From the NCBI GenBank assembly GCA_948144175.1, contig CANXME010002414.1, positions 162,501 to 226,500 on the forward strand: 64,000 nt of DNA, in the 5' to 3' direction. The translations under genes were made by a program, and so were the position numbers. The notes under the pieces are model-generated. The model did no database searches. It was given only the letters and a program-made list of their open reading frames with translations, and was not told the origin of the DNA. Of this stretch, positions 10,740 to 20,337 are shown piece after piece (the first letter of the stretch is position 1; each line of letters begins with the position of its first letter). The stretch comes from Closterium sp. NIES-65 (Eukaryota; Streptophyta; Zygnematophyceae; Desmidiales; Closteriaceae).

Positions 10740-11460
10740 GCTCACCAGACTGGGCAGAACGGGCGGTCTCGAAGTAGGGCAGCTTAGCGGCTGGCGGCTC
10801 GGCTGCTGGGCGGCTCGGCTGCTCGGCGGCTCGGCTGCTGGGTGGCTCGGCGGCTCGGCTGCTCGGCTGCTGGGCGGCTCGGCGGCTCGGCGGCTTGGCT
10901 GTTGGGCGGCTCGGCTGCTGGGCGGCTCGGCGGCTCGGCTGCTGGGCGGCTCGGCGGCTCGGCGGGCAGCTGCTGGGCGGCTCGGCGGTCAGCGGCTGGG
11001 CGACCCGGCGGTCGGGCGGCTCTTGTTCAGGGCGGCGCGGCGGTCGTAGGTAGGGCGGCGGGTGGGCCGCAGAGTAGGGCGGCGGGGCCGTGATGTAGTA
11101 CGGCTGGGTCGTCGAAAAAGGGCGGCGGGGCCGCAACGTAGGGCGACGGGGCCGTCGAAGTAGGGCGGCGGGGCCGCGAAGGGTAGGGCGGCGGGGCCGC
11201 GACGTAGGGTAGGGCGGCGGGGCCGCGACGTAGGGCGGCGGGGCCGTCGAAGTAGGGCGGCGGGGCCGCAACGTAGGGCGGCGGGGCCGTTGAAGTAGGG
11301 CGGCGGGGCCGCGACGTAGGGCGGCAGGGCCGCGACGTAGGGCGGCGGGGACGTCAAAGGGTAGGGCGGCGGGGCCGCGACGTAGGGCGGCGGGGCCGTC
11401 TAAGGGTAGGGCGGCGGGGCCGCGAGAGTAGGGCGGCGGGGCCGCGACCAAAAAGGCAGC
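10740..11460. repeat. GC-rich leader minisatellites of copia A
   Basis: Two arrays: about 10790-11040, built on GGCTCGGCGGCTCGGCTGCT; and about 11050-11450, units of about 20 bp with core GGGCGGCGGGGCCGCGACGT. Both lie between the primer site and gag. Open frames here are low-complexity shadows. Confidence 0.8.
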
Positions 11461-11579
11461 GCGACGGGCCGCTAGGGGGAGGGCGACACGACGGGTCGCT
11501 AAAAAAAAGAACGCGCGCCTCGGGCGCGCTTCGGTGGGCCCAAGAAACAGTCCCTAGGAGGGGACCTGCTCTGATTCCA

Positions 11580-11711
11580 TGTGAGAATGAGAACGAGAAT
11601 GGAATGACTATGAATGAAGTGAGTACATATAGGAAACCCTAATTGGGTTGTACCCCCTATGGGATACCCCACTATAGCCTACACAAATAAGTAAGCTATA
11701 ATGTTCTGACA
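11580..11711 (-). repeat. 5' LTR of copia A
   Basis: 132 bp. The primer site lies next to it at 11568-11579 (minus strand TGGAATCAGAGC). Confidence 0.9.
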
Positions 11712-11716
11712 GAAGT

Positions 11717-12299
11717 TTCGTCCCGATATACACCCAAGAGGTTGCAGTGGGGTGTCAGAACGTGTGCAAAGCACACTGCACCAGTTGGGGACACCTGAGT
11801 ACACTCAGTATTCTATTCACCACCCATATCAGATAGTTTCATTAGGAAGGTAACCGTTGAAGCATGAAATTAACTTGAACCAATATGCGATGTTGTGCGG
11901 GTCGCTTCGTGCGCATCGAATTGGTGGGTGACAACATGAAAAGTAACGCAAATTAATGCTGATTTCGTGCCTTTTTTCCGCGCCAAAATGGGTGAAATTC
12001 ATGTAATCCTCAATGCGGGGAGAAGTGATTGGGGCATACCATGTGTAGAGATGTTGAAAATCTCTACTGCCTGGTTCTGGCACACTGCCTGCTGCCAGCT
12101 CAGCTGCGTGGCGGCTCGCCCATCCAGTCGCGCAGTGAACAGTACGTGTTTAACAGGGCGCGGTGCAAAGCTGGTAAAAAAACAATTCTAAATTTGAATG
12201 GTCAAAAGTTCCGAAATGCACAACGTAGAACCGACTTGAAAATAATATGAGCCGTGTTCAACGATTGTCTTGTTTCGAACAGGTGGTTCAAGAAGTCTC
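11717..12299. other. Middle segment of the hAT element
   Basis: Sequence between the duplications of copias A and B. Only short open frames are present and none is recognised. A small palindrome GTGTGCAAAGCACAC lies near 11761. It ends in GTCTC, the target of copia B. Confidence 0.7.
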
Positions 12300-12426
12300 T
12301 GAGAAAACTAGAACGAGAATGAGTTGACTAAGGAATGAAAGTGATACAAATATGAAACCCTAGAATTGTGTACCCCTTACTGTCTAACCCGCTACAGCCT
12401 ACAGGCTAGATCATATAAGTTTGACA
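12300..12426 (-). repeat. 3' LTR of copia B
   Basis: 127 bp, partner of 27126-27254. The family's conserved 3' UTR follows at 12427-12559 until copia C begins. Confidence 0.85.
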
Positions 12427-12559
12427 CACCCCCATAGGCAAAGTGGGGGAGAACAAGGGGTCACAAGACCAGTCAAGCAAAGCAAGGCAAAACAAGCTCA
12501 GGGTGGATCTAAACGTCACCACACATTTTGAGCACAAGTTCAAGGCCAGAAGGCCAGTT

Positions 12560-12682
12560 TGTCAAACATTATATATGTTGTAGTTGTTTAGGTTACAGTG
12601 GGTTAGCCTATAGGGGGTACACAATTCTAGGGTTTCCTACTTGTACTCATTTCATTGTTAGTTCATTCATTCCTGTTCAACA
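12560..12682 (+). repeat. 5' LTR of copia C
   Basis: 123 bp from TGTCAAAC to TTCAACA, followed by TGGTATAGAGCAGG, an initiator-Met-type primer site lacking one base. Confidence 0.8.
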
Positions 12683-12732
12683 TGGTATAGAGCAGGTCCT
12701 TCCTAGAACCGATTTTTTTTAAGGCCCACCAC

Positions 12733-13330
12733 TACCTACCTACCTACCTACCTACCTACCTACCTACCTACGCCCTAGGGCGCCTCGGTTTTCTCGCCCC
12801 TAGAGGCCCCGAACGGCCCACGCGCTCGCCCCTAGAGGCACCGTCGGCCCCACGTTCACCTCCCTAGAGGCCCCGATTGGCCCCGCGCTTGCCCTTAGCG
12901 GCCCCTTACGGCCCCGCGCTCGTCCCTAAAGGCCCCGATCGGCCCCGCACTCGCCCTTAGCGGCCCCATACGGCCCCGCGCTCGCCCATAAAGGCCCCGA
13001 TCGGCCCCGCACTCGCCCTTAGAGGCCCCGATCGGCCCCGCGCTCGCCCTTAGAGGCCCCGATCGGCCCCGCGCTTGTCCCTAGAGGCCCCGATCGGCCC
13101 CCCCGCGCTCGCCTCTAGAGGCCCCGAACGGCCCCACCCAGAACGAGCCGCCCAAACCGAGCAGCCCGAACCGAGCCGCCCAATCCGAACCGAGCCGCCC
13201 GACCCGAGCCGCCCAGCCCTAACCGAGCCGCGCCGCCCGAACCTAGCCACGCCGCCCTTACCGAGCCGCGCCGCCCTACCTGTACCGAGCCGCGCCGCCC
13301 TACCTGTACCGAGCCGCCCTACCTGTCCTT
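12733..13330. repeat. Leader repeats of copia C
   Basis: A (CCTA)n microsatellite at about 12733-12771, then units of about 30 bp built on GAGGCCCCGATCGGCCCCGC to about 13130, then CCGAGCCGCCC-type units to 13330. All lie between the primer site and gag. Confidence 0.8.
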
Positions 13331-14944
13331 GGGGTGCCCCTACTGCTTTTCCTACTACTGCTTCTATTACTCTTACTACTGCTATGGCTAGCCCTCTTGT
13401 GCTAGCTTTCGATGCTGAGGGCCGCCCAGTGAAGTTCGAAACCTGGCTTGATGACCTACACCTCTTCCTACAGCTCACTGCCAAGGAAGACATCTCACTG
13501 TACGATCATGCCATAGGCCACGCTACTGCTCCTGCTGCTACTGCTGACAGCACTGCTCGCTCACAGTGGTAGACTCGTGACGCCCACGCTCGCTTCGCTA
13601 TTTGCAACTCTCTGCCGATAGATGAGCGCGAGCACTTTGGATAGCACAAGACTGCGCAGGCACTGTACACTGCTGTCGTTGCCCGCTACTCCTCACCGGC
13701 CTCTGCCGCACTAGGCCGTCTCTCTCTTCCTTACCTGTTCCCCGACTTAGCCTCTTTCCACACAGTCGCTGACCTCATTACACACCTCCGCACTAGTGAG
13801 GCTCGCTTCCGCGTCGCTATGCCTGATGAGTTCCTTGATACGATCCCACCCCCGCTCTGGCTCACTCTCTACCACCTAGTCACGCGCCTCCCTGACACTC
13901 TGCGCTCAGTCAGGGACCACTTCCTAGCTCGCTGCCCCACTGAGCTCACCATTGCCCTCCTCGAGAAGGAACTCCTTGCAGCTGAGACTAGCATAGTCGC
14001 TGTAGGTGCCTCTCGTGGCGACCCCCGTACCCCGTTCTTTGAGGGGTGTTCTCCTTCCCCCCTTCTTCCCTCTGTCGCCTCTGCTGCTGCTGTCGACCTC
14101 CTTGGTGCTGAGAAGGTCGGGACTGCGTCTGCTTCGAGCGGGCGCCGCAGCGGCAAGGGCAAAGGGGGCAAGGGCGGTGGCGGTGTTAGCGGGGGAGGCA
14201 GTGGTGGGGGAGGTGGTGGCGGTGGGGGTGGTGGCGCGACTGGAGGGACAGCTGGCATCGGTAGGGGGGGGGGTGGCGGCAGCGTCGGGGGAGGTGGCCG
14301 GGGCGGAGGAGGTGGTGGGGGTGGCGGTGGACGCGGCGGCGGCAGGGGTTGGGGTGGTCGAGGAGGTGGTGGCGGCGGTGGTGGTCGTGGAGGCACTGGC
14401 GGTGGCCAGGGCCAGCAGCACACTCCGTCGCCCCAGGAGGTCCGTGAGTGGTACTCTCAGCATGGGGGGGGGGGGGGGGGTGGCCTTAGCTGCACGTACG
14501 TCATTCGCACTGGTGACCGCACTGGCCAGCCGTGTGGGGGACCGCACGCCACACAGCGTTGCTTTGCTCGTCTGAACGACGCTTGGCGTGTTCAGTTCCC
14601 TCAGGCCACTGAGCTGCCCCGCTGGATTGATTTCCTGAAGAGGGGGATTGATATCTATGCTTTAGACTTTGATGCTATTCTCACTGCTATGTATGTGATG
14701 TCTACTAGTGGAGCGGGTGCTGAGTACCTGTGTGTCCCGCCCGACCCGAGCATTAGGACTAGTGCGTCTGCCGCTTCAGGTACTCGAGTGACTGCTACCC
14801 CAGGAGCTGGTGAGGCAGCTGCTCTAGGTGCTTGTGCGTCTGCCCCCCCTGGTACTGAGTCGACTACAGCACTGCACTCCTTCACACTGGACTCAGGTGC
14901 CTCTCGCCGCTTCTTTCGTGACCGCACTGCCCTTGAGCCACTTG

Positions 14945-15153
14945 TGTCAGAATATATTTGCTGTCTAGCCTGCAGTGGGGTACTCTGTAATGAGTACAAC
15001 CCAATTTAGGGCATTGTACTTGTATCCCAACTCTTGCTAGTGAAACCCCTTCTCTTTCAAAAATCTCTCGATACTTTCCTAACCCTCTCGAACTCGATCA
15101 CCTAGGCACCTACACTATGGCTTCTAAGCCTACCCTTGCTTAAGATTTTAAGA
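14945..15153 (+). repeat. 5' LTR of the LARD
   Basis: 209 bp. It ends GA rather than the usual CA and adjoins TGGTATTAGAGC. Its first part shares the CAGTGGGGTACTC core of the short copia LTRs. Confidence 0.88.
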
Positions 15154-15605
15154 TGGTATTAGAGCTTAACGCTCCTGGCCTGTGGCCCCACTCGATTCCG
15201 CTGCCCGATTGTGTGTCGTGCGCCCCGTGGCGCACGACCACCTTTTTTTCTTCCCGCCACGCGCTCGGGGCGCGTGGCGGTTTTCTGCCCGCCGTGCGCC
15301 CCGAAGCGCGCGGCGGGTACCTACCTCGTCGCGGCGTCTTGGGAGCCCGCGCGCTGGCCCCGACCGTCGCCTCGTCGCGGCGTTTTGGGGGCCCGCACGC
15401 AGGTCCCTCCCGTCGCCTCGTCGCGGCACTTTCGGGGCTCGCAAGCCGGCCCCTCCCGTTGCCTCGTCGCGGCGCCTTAGGGGCCTGCGCGCGGTCCCCT
15501 CTCGTCGCCCGTCGCGGCACTTTCGGGGACCTGCGCGGCTCCCTAGCACGTCACCCTTCAGGGCACAATGGGGGCCGCGCCCTTCCCCTCCCCTCCGTCC
15601 TGCTT

Positions 15606-16440
15606 TCCGCTGCAGCAGCCCCAGCAGCTGCAGCCCCTGAAACGGCCACCGCAGCAGCAGCAGCTCCAGGAGCCGCCGCCCTAGCAGCAGCCCCTGGGGC
15701 CGCCCCAGTAGCAGCAGCCCCGGGAGCAGCCGCCCCAGCAGCTGCTGCCTCTGGAGCGGCCACCCCAGCAGCAGCAGCTTGTGGAGCAGCCGCCCCAGCA
15801 GCAGCAGCCTCGGGAGCAGCAGCCCCGGGAGCAGCCGCCCCAGCAGCAGCAGCCCCGGGTGCAGCCGCCCCAGCAGCAGCCACTGGAGCAGCCGCCCCAG
15901 CAGCAGCTGCCTCTGAAGCGGCCACCCCAGCAGCAGCAGCCCCTGGAGCCGCTGCTACTGCAGCAGCCACCCCACCAGCAGCAGCACGTGGAGCAGCAGC
16001 AGCAGCAGCAGCCCCAGCAGCTGCAGCCCCTGAAACGGCCACCGCAGCAGCAGCAGCTCTAGGAGCCGCCGCCCCAGCAGCAGCCCCTGGGGCCGCCCCA
16101 GTAGCAGCAGCCCCGGGAGCAGCCGCCCCAGCAGCTGCTGCCTCTGGAGCGGCCACCCCAGCAGCAGCAGCTTGTGGAGCAGCCGCCCCAGCAGCAGCAG
16201 CCCCGGGAGCAGCCGCCCCAGCAGCAGCAGCTTGTGGAGCAGCTCCAGCAGCAGCAGCCCCGGGAGCAGCCGCCCCAGCAGCAGCAGCCCCGGGAGCAGC
16301 CGCCCCAGCAGCAGCCACTGGAGCAGCCGCCCCAGCAGCAGCTGCCTCTGAAGCGGCCACCCCAGCAGCAGCAGCCCCTGGAGCCGCTGCTACTGCAGCA
16401 GCCACCCCACCAGCAGTAGCACGTGGAGCAGAAGTAGCAG
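15606..16440 (+). repeat. CAG-rich tandem duplication in the LARD
   Basis: A segment of about 393 bp beginning at 15613 is repeated from 16006 with the same landmark (GCAGCCCCTGAAACGGCC), itself built from CAG/GCC runs. In different frames it reads as poly-Ala or poly-Gln/Pro. Confidence 0.8.
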
Positions 16441-16599
16441 CAGCCGCCCCAGCAGCAGCCCCAGCAGCGGCAGCCACTGGAGCAGCCGCACCAGCAGCAG
16501 CCGCCCCTGGCCCCTGCAGTAGCCGCTCATGGACCAGGTGCAGCCGTGGGGGGTGAGTGTTGGGGTGCTAGTTGTGGGGGTGTCGGTTGTGCGTGCCGT

Positions 16600-17040
16600 C
16601 CCCTCCTCCTCCTCCTCCTTCGTCTCCCACTGCTACAGCTCTCGCTGAGGGGGGTGGATGTGTGGGAGACTGGGGTTTAGGGTTTAAGGGGGGGTGGGTG
16701 GGAGTGGAGCTAGCGGTATAGCAGCGGGTGTGTGTCGGGGGGTGGGACTGTGTGCGGGAGGATGAGCAGAGGTTGCCAGTCTGTTGTCCGCAGCACCTGT
16801 AGTCCGGGCGCTTAGTCCGGTAGCCCAGTGAGTTTGTTGCTGCGCCAGTCGCCCGAGGGTCCGTTGCCCGTCTGCCGCTACTTGAGCCGCGGGGCCTGTT
16901 ACTCCTGTAGTCCGGGCGCTTAGTCCGGTAGCCACTGTGCTCGCCACTCCTGTTGCCCGTGTGTCTGCAGCTTCAGCCGCCGCCTTCTATCTCCTCTCCT
17001 CTCACTCTCCCTCCTCCTCCTCACTTGCCCGTTGTGACCA
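16600..17040 (+). repeat. Block shared by the two non-autonomous elements
   Basis: It matches the reverse complement of about 1-430 along nearly its whole length. It contains two copies of a motif near TGTAGTCCGGGCGCTTAGTC and a GGGTTTAGGGTTTAAGG stretch. It is absent from the autonomous copias in the window. Confidence 0.8.
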
Positions 17041-17183
17041 CCACTAGCTTTGCTGATAATTGTGCACTTTAACTATTGCTTCTTGAACTTGTGCTCAGAA
17101 TGCGTGGTGACATTGTGATCCACCCTGAGCTTGTACTGCTTTGCCTGCTCTGCTGATTACACCCCACTTTGGCTATGGGGGTG

Positions 17184-17392
17184 TGTCAGAATATATTTGC
17201 TGTCTAGCCTGCAGTGGGGTACTCTGTAATGAGCACAACCCAATTTAGGGCATTGTACTTGTATCCCAACTCTTGCTAGTGAAACCCCTTCTCTTTCAAA
17301 AATCTCTCGATACTTTCCTAACCCTCTCGAACTCGATCACCTAGGCACCTACACTATGGCTTCTAAGCCTACCCTTGCTTAAGATTTCAAGA
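17184..17392 (+). repeat. 3' LTR of the LARD
   Basis: 209 bp, nearly identical to 14945-15153, preceded by a CTATGGGGGTG tract like that of the autonomous elements. Confidence 0.88.
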
Positions 17393-19259
17393 ACTTGCTC
17401 GGCCGGTTGCTGTCTCCCTCGCTGACCCCTCTGGGGGTCCGGTCATTGCGACCTCCTCCACTGTCCTTCTCTGTCCTGCGGTCCCGTCGGGCACACTGTC
17501 AGGTCTCCACCTCCCCTTGTTCTCTACGAACTTGGTAGCAGGTTGTGCACTCCAGGACGGGGGTGTTCACCAGTTCACCCCTGCCTACGAGCGTGTGACA
17601 CACTGCACGTGTGCTCGTACGGGCCGCCGCTTGGCTACCTTCACCCGGCAGCCGGGGTCGGACCTGTACACACTGACTACTGCGTCCCCTCAGGTCGCTG
17701 CGTCTGCGTCTGCGTCCGCGTCAGGTCAGCTGTCTGCCCCCTGCTCGTGTCGCTCTCTAGCGCACGAGACTGTCCTCTGGCACCACCGACTTGGCCACCC
17801 GTCAGTGCAGCGCCTTCGTGCCATGCACTCCCGGTACCTTGTCTCTGGTCTTCCCAGGGTCCTCCCTCCCCTCCCACCCTCGCCCGTCTTCCCTGTGTCG
17901 AGGGGCGGCAGCGCGCCGCTCCTCACTCCTCGTTTCCCCCAACGACTGCTCCTTTGCAGACGCTCCACATGGACGTGTGGGGCCCAGCCCACGTCCGTGG
18001 TCAGGGTAAGGAGAGGTACTTCCTGATAGTTGTTGACGACTACTCGCGCTACACCACGGTCTTCCCCTTGCGCACCAAGGGTGAGGTCCCTGATGTCTTA
18101 ATCCCTTGGATCCGCAGAGCCCGTCTTCAGCTCAGCGAGCGTTTCCACTCGGACTTTCCTGTCCTGCGCTTGCACTCTGACAGAGGTGGTGAGTTCTCCT
18201 CCAACCTCTTGGCAGCCTACTGTGCTGAGCACGGCATTGAGCAGTCGTTCACGCTTCCGGCCTCTCCACAGCAGAATGGGGTTGCGGAGCGCCGCATTGG
18301 CCTGGTCATGGAGGTCGCCCGTACCTCCTTGATCCATGCGGCTGCCCCCCACTTTCTGTGGCCGTTTGCGGTTCGGTACGCTGCGCATCAGCTCAACCTC
18401 TGGCCCCGTGTCTCCTTACCGGAGACCTCGCCCACACTGCTGTGGACGGGGGAGGTTGGCGATGCGTCGCGCTTCCGGGTCTGGGGATCTCGAGCTTTTG
18501 TCCGCGATACGTCTGCGGACAAGCTCTCCTCCCGTGCTGTTCCCTGCGTCTTCCTCGGCTTTGTCCCGGACGCGCCTGGTTGGCAGTTGTACCACGCCAC
18601 CTCGCGCCGGGTCTTGCCCTCTCAGGACGTCACTTTTGATGAGTCCGTCCCCTACTACCGCCTCTTCCCCTACCGCACTGCCCCGCTCCCCCCCCGCCTC
18701 TCTTCCTCGCGCGAGGTGCTGCTATCGTAGACCCCCTCCCCCCTCAGGGTGCCGCTCCCTCAGGTGTGTCTCAGGTAGACCCGGTTGAGCCTGTTGAGGT
18801 TGCTGTCGACTCTCGTCCTGCTGGGGGTGCGGAGCCTGGGGGTGCGGAGACTGGGGGTGCAGAGCCTGGTGGTGCGGAGACTGGGGGTGCTGAGCCTGGG
18901 GGTGCGGGGCCTGGGGGTGCTGAGCCTGGGGGTGTTGAGCCTGCGGGTGCTGAGCCTGGGGGTACTGAGCCTGGGGGTGCTGAGCCTGGGGGTGCTGAGC
19001 CGCAGCATCCGGAGTCAGGGGGTTCTGAGTCTGGAGGTACTGGGCATGAGGGTCCTACACCTGGAGGAGGCCTCTCCTCGGAGCAGCTTCGTGAGTGGTA
19101 CTTACAGTACTGCAGCCTCCGGAGAGGTACCTCTGGAGCCAGGCGTACTACAGGGACTGGTGCTGGTGCTTCTCTTCCTAGTCGGGAGCTCCCCTCCCGT
19201 GAGCGGATCCGTGAGTGGTACGACCGGCGCTGCACGCTTCGGAGTGGCGCGCCTGTTGT

Positions 19260-19800
19260 CCCGGACCCTGCTGCTGCTGGTGCTGCGGACCCGGCCGTTG
19301 GAGCTGCTGCTGGTGCTGCGGACCCGAGCGTTGGAGCTGCTACTGGTACTGCAGACCCGGGCGTTGGAGCTGCTGCTGGTGCTGCCGACCCGGGCGTTTG
19401 AGCTGCTGCTGGTGCTGCGGACCCGGGCGTTGGAGCTACTGCTGGTGCTGCGGACCCGGGCGTTGGAGCTGCTGCTGGTGCTGCGGACCCGAGCGTTGGA
19501 GCTGCTGCTGGTGCTGCGGACCCGAGCGTTGGAGCTGCTGCACGTGCTGCGCACCCGGGCGTTGGAGCTGCTGCTGGTGCTGCGGACCCGGGCGTTGGAG
19601 CTGCTGCTGGTCCTGCGGACCCGGGCGTTGGAGCTACTGCTGGTGCTGCGGACCCGGGCGTTGGAGCTGCTGCTGGTGCTGCGGACCCGGGCGTTGGAGC
19701 TGCTGCTGGTGCTGCGGACCCGGGCGTTGGAGCTGCTGCTGGTGCTGAGGACCCGGGTGTTTGAGCTGCTGCTGGTACTGCGGACCCTGGCGCTGGTGTC
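19260..19800 (+). repeat. 33-bp minisatellite in the copia C linker
   Basis: About 16 tandem units of 11 codons (GCTGCTGGTGCTGCGGACCC core). They read GAAAGAADPGV in the frame that continues the integrase-RT linker. Confidence 0.85.
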
Positions 19801-20337
19801 TCTGCTGGTTCTGGAGTTGCTGTGCGGCAGCGGCCGTACTTCGTTCCGCTCCTTCTGCAGGTTCTTGGTCAGCTTCCTCCTCCTTGTCCTCCTCCCTCCT
19901 TAGGGTGTCCTCCGTCTGCCTCCTCTCTCCCTGGTCCTGCTCCTTACACTGGTCCGACTGGAGGTCTTACTGAGCGTCGTGAGCCTGAGTCTCCTCCTGC
20001 GTCGCCTGAGTCTCGCCGTGCGTCACCTGTCCGTGCTGCTCTCACTGCTGGTCGTGTCCCTAGTCAGCGTCTTCCTGCTGTCCCGGGCACTCACCGGATG
20101 GCGCTTCGTTCTTCCACTGCTCCACAGCGTGTCCCACTGCCGTCTCCTCCTGCGTCCTCTCTTCCTGCTCTTGCTGACCCGGGGTCAGACTCCCTTCGTG
20201 CTGCCACTCCTACTGTCACGCGTCTCCTTGCTACTGTCGTAACTGACCCTTCCTTTGAGTCTACTGTTGCTTCTGCCCTCGTTGCTTCGCTCCTTGACTT
20301 TGTGATTACATATATATATGTAACAGCACAAGCAAGG

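Larger units (their letters stand above)
4392..11711 (-). mobile_element. Copia A, full-length LTR retrotransposon
   Basis: 7,320 bp with 132-bp LTRs (4392-4523 and 11580-11711) that differ by three transitions by eye. Flanking GAAGT duplications lie at 4387-4391 and 11712-11716. The minus strand holds, in order, LTR, initiator-Met primer site, GC-rich leader, one gag-pol frame with a single nonsense codon, a conserved 3' UTR and LTR. It is inserted in the hAT element. Confidence 0.92.
14945..17392 (+). mobile_element. LARD-like non-autonomous LTR retrotransposon
   Basis: 2,448 bp with 209-bp LTRs (14945-15153 and 17184-17392) differing at about two positions. ACTTG flanks both (14940-14944, 17393-17397). 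The interior has a primer site (15154-15165), a GC-rich leader (to about 15560), a CAG/GCC-rich low-complexity region (15600-16540), a block shared with the left-edge element (16600-17040) and the family's 3' end ahead of the 3' LTR. There is no gag, RT or integrase, so it must use proteins from a relative. The long Ala-rich frame at 15153-16556 is probably a composition artefact. Confidence 0.9.
13384..20299 (+). pseudogene. Copia C gag-pol, truncated and broken
   Basis: Gag starts at 13384 (MASPLVLAFDAEG). A TAG at 13570-13572 follows SQW. Later segments hold the Gly tract (about 14160-14405), the C-x13-C-x3-H-x4-C motif (about 14490-14570) and a protease DSGAS (about 14890). The LARD interrupts it after 14944. 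It resumes at 17398 with pre-integrase, the integrase core (DVWGPAHVRGQG; SDRGGEF) and a GGAEP linker; a stop at 18728-18730 and a frame change follow. An 11-residue repeat (GAAAGAADPGV) expands the linker at 19260-19800. The RT region is gone. Confidence 0.85.
12560..20300 (+). mobile_element. Copia C, 3'-truncated, inserted into the 3' UTR of copia B
   Basis: Begins with a 123-bp LTR (12560-12682) and primer site (12683-12694), then leader, gag, protease, integrase and linker. Homology stops near 20299, just before RT. RT, RNase H, 3' UTR and 3' LTR are missing. Sequence after about 20305 is the minus-strand 3' UTR of copia B. The left duplication would be CAGTT (12555-12559); its partner is deleted. 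A LARD is inserted at 14945-17392. Confidence 0.85.

Noticed and set aside
15153..16556. A 467-codon Ala-rich protein in the LARD
   Set aside because: Composition comes from CAG/GCC repeats, several frames on both strands are open, and the frame starts at the LTR edge.
16670..16690. Interstitial telomere repeat (TTTAGGG)
   Set aside because: Only about two units are present, inside a retrotransposon block, with a diverged counterpart at 345-362; this is too short to mean a telomere.
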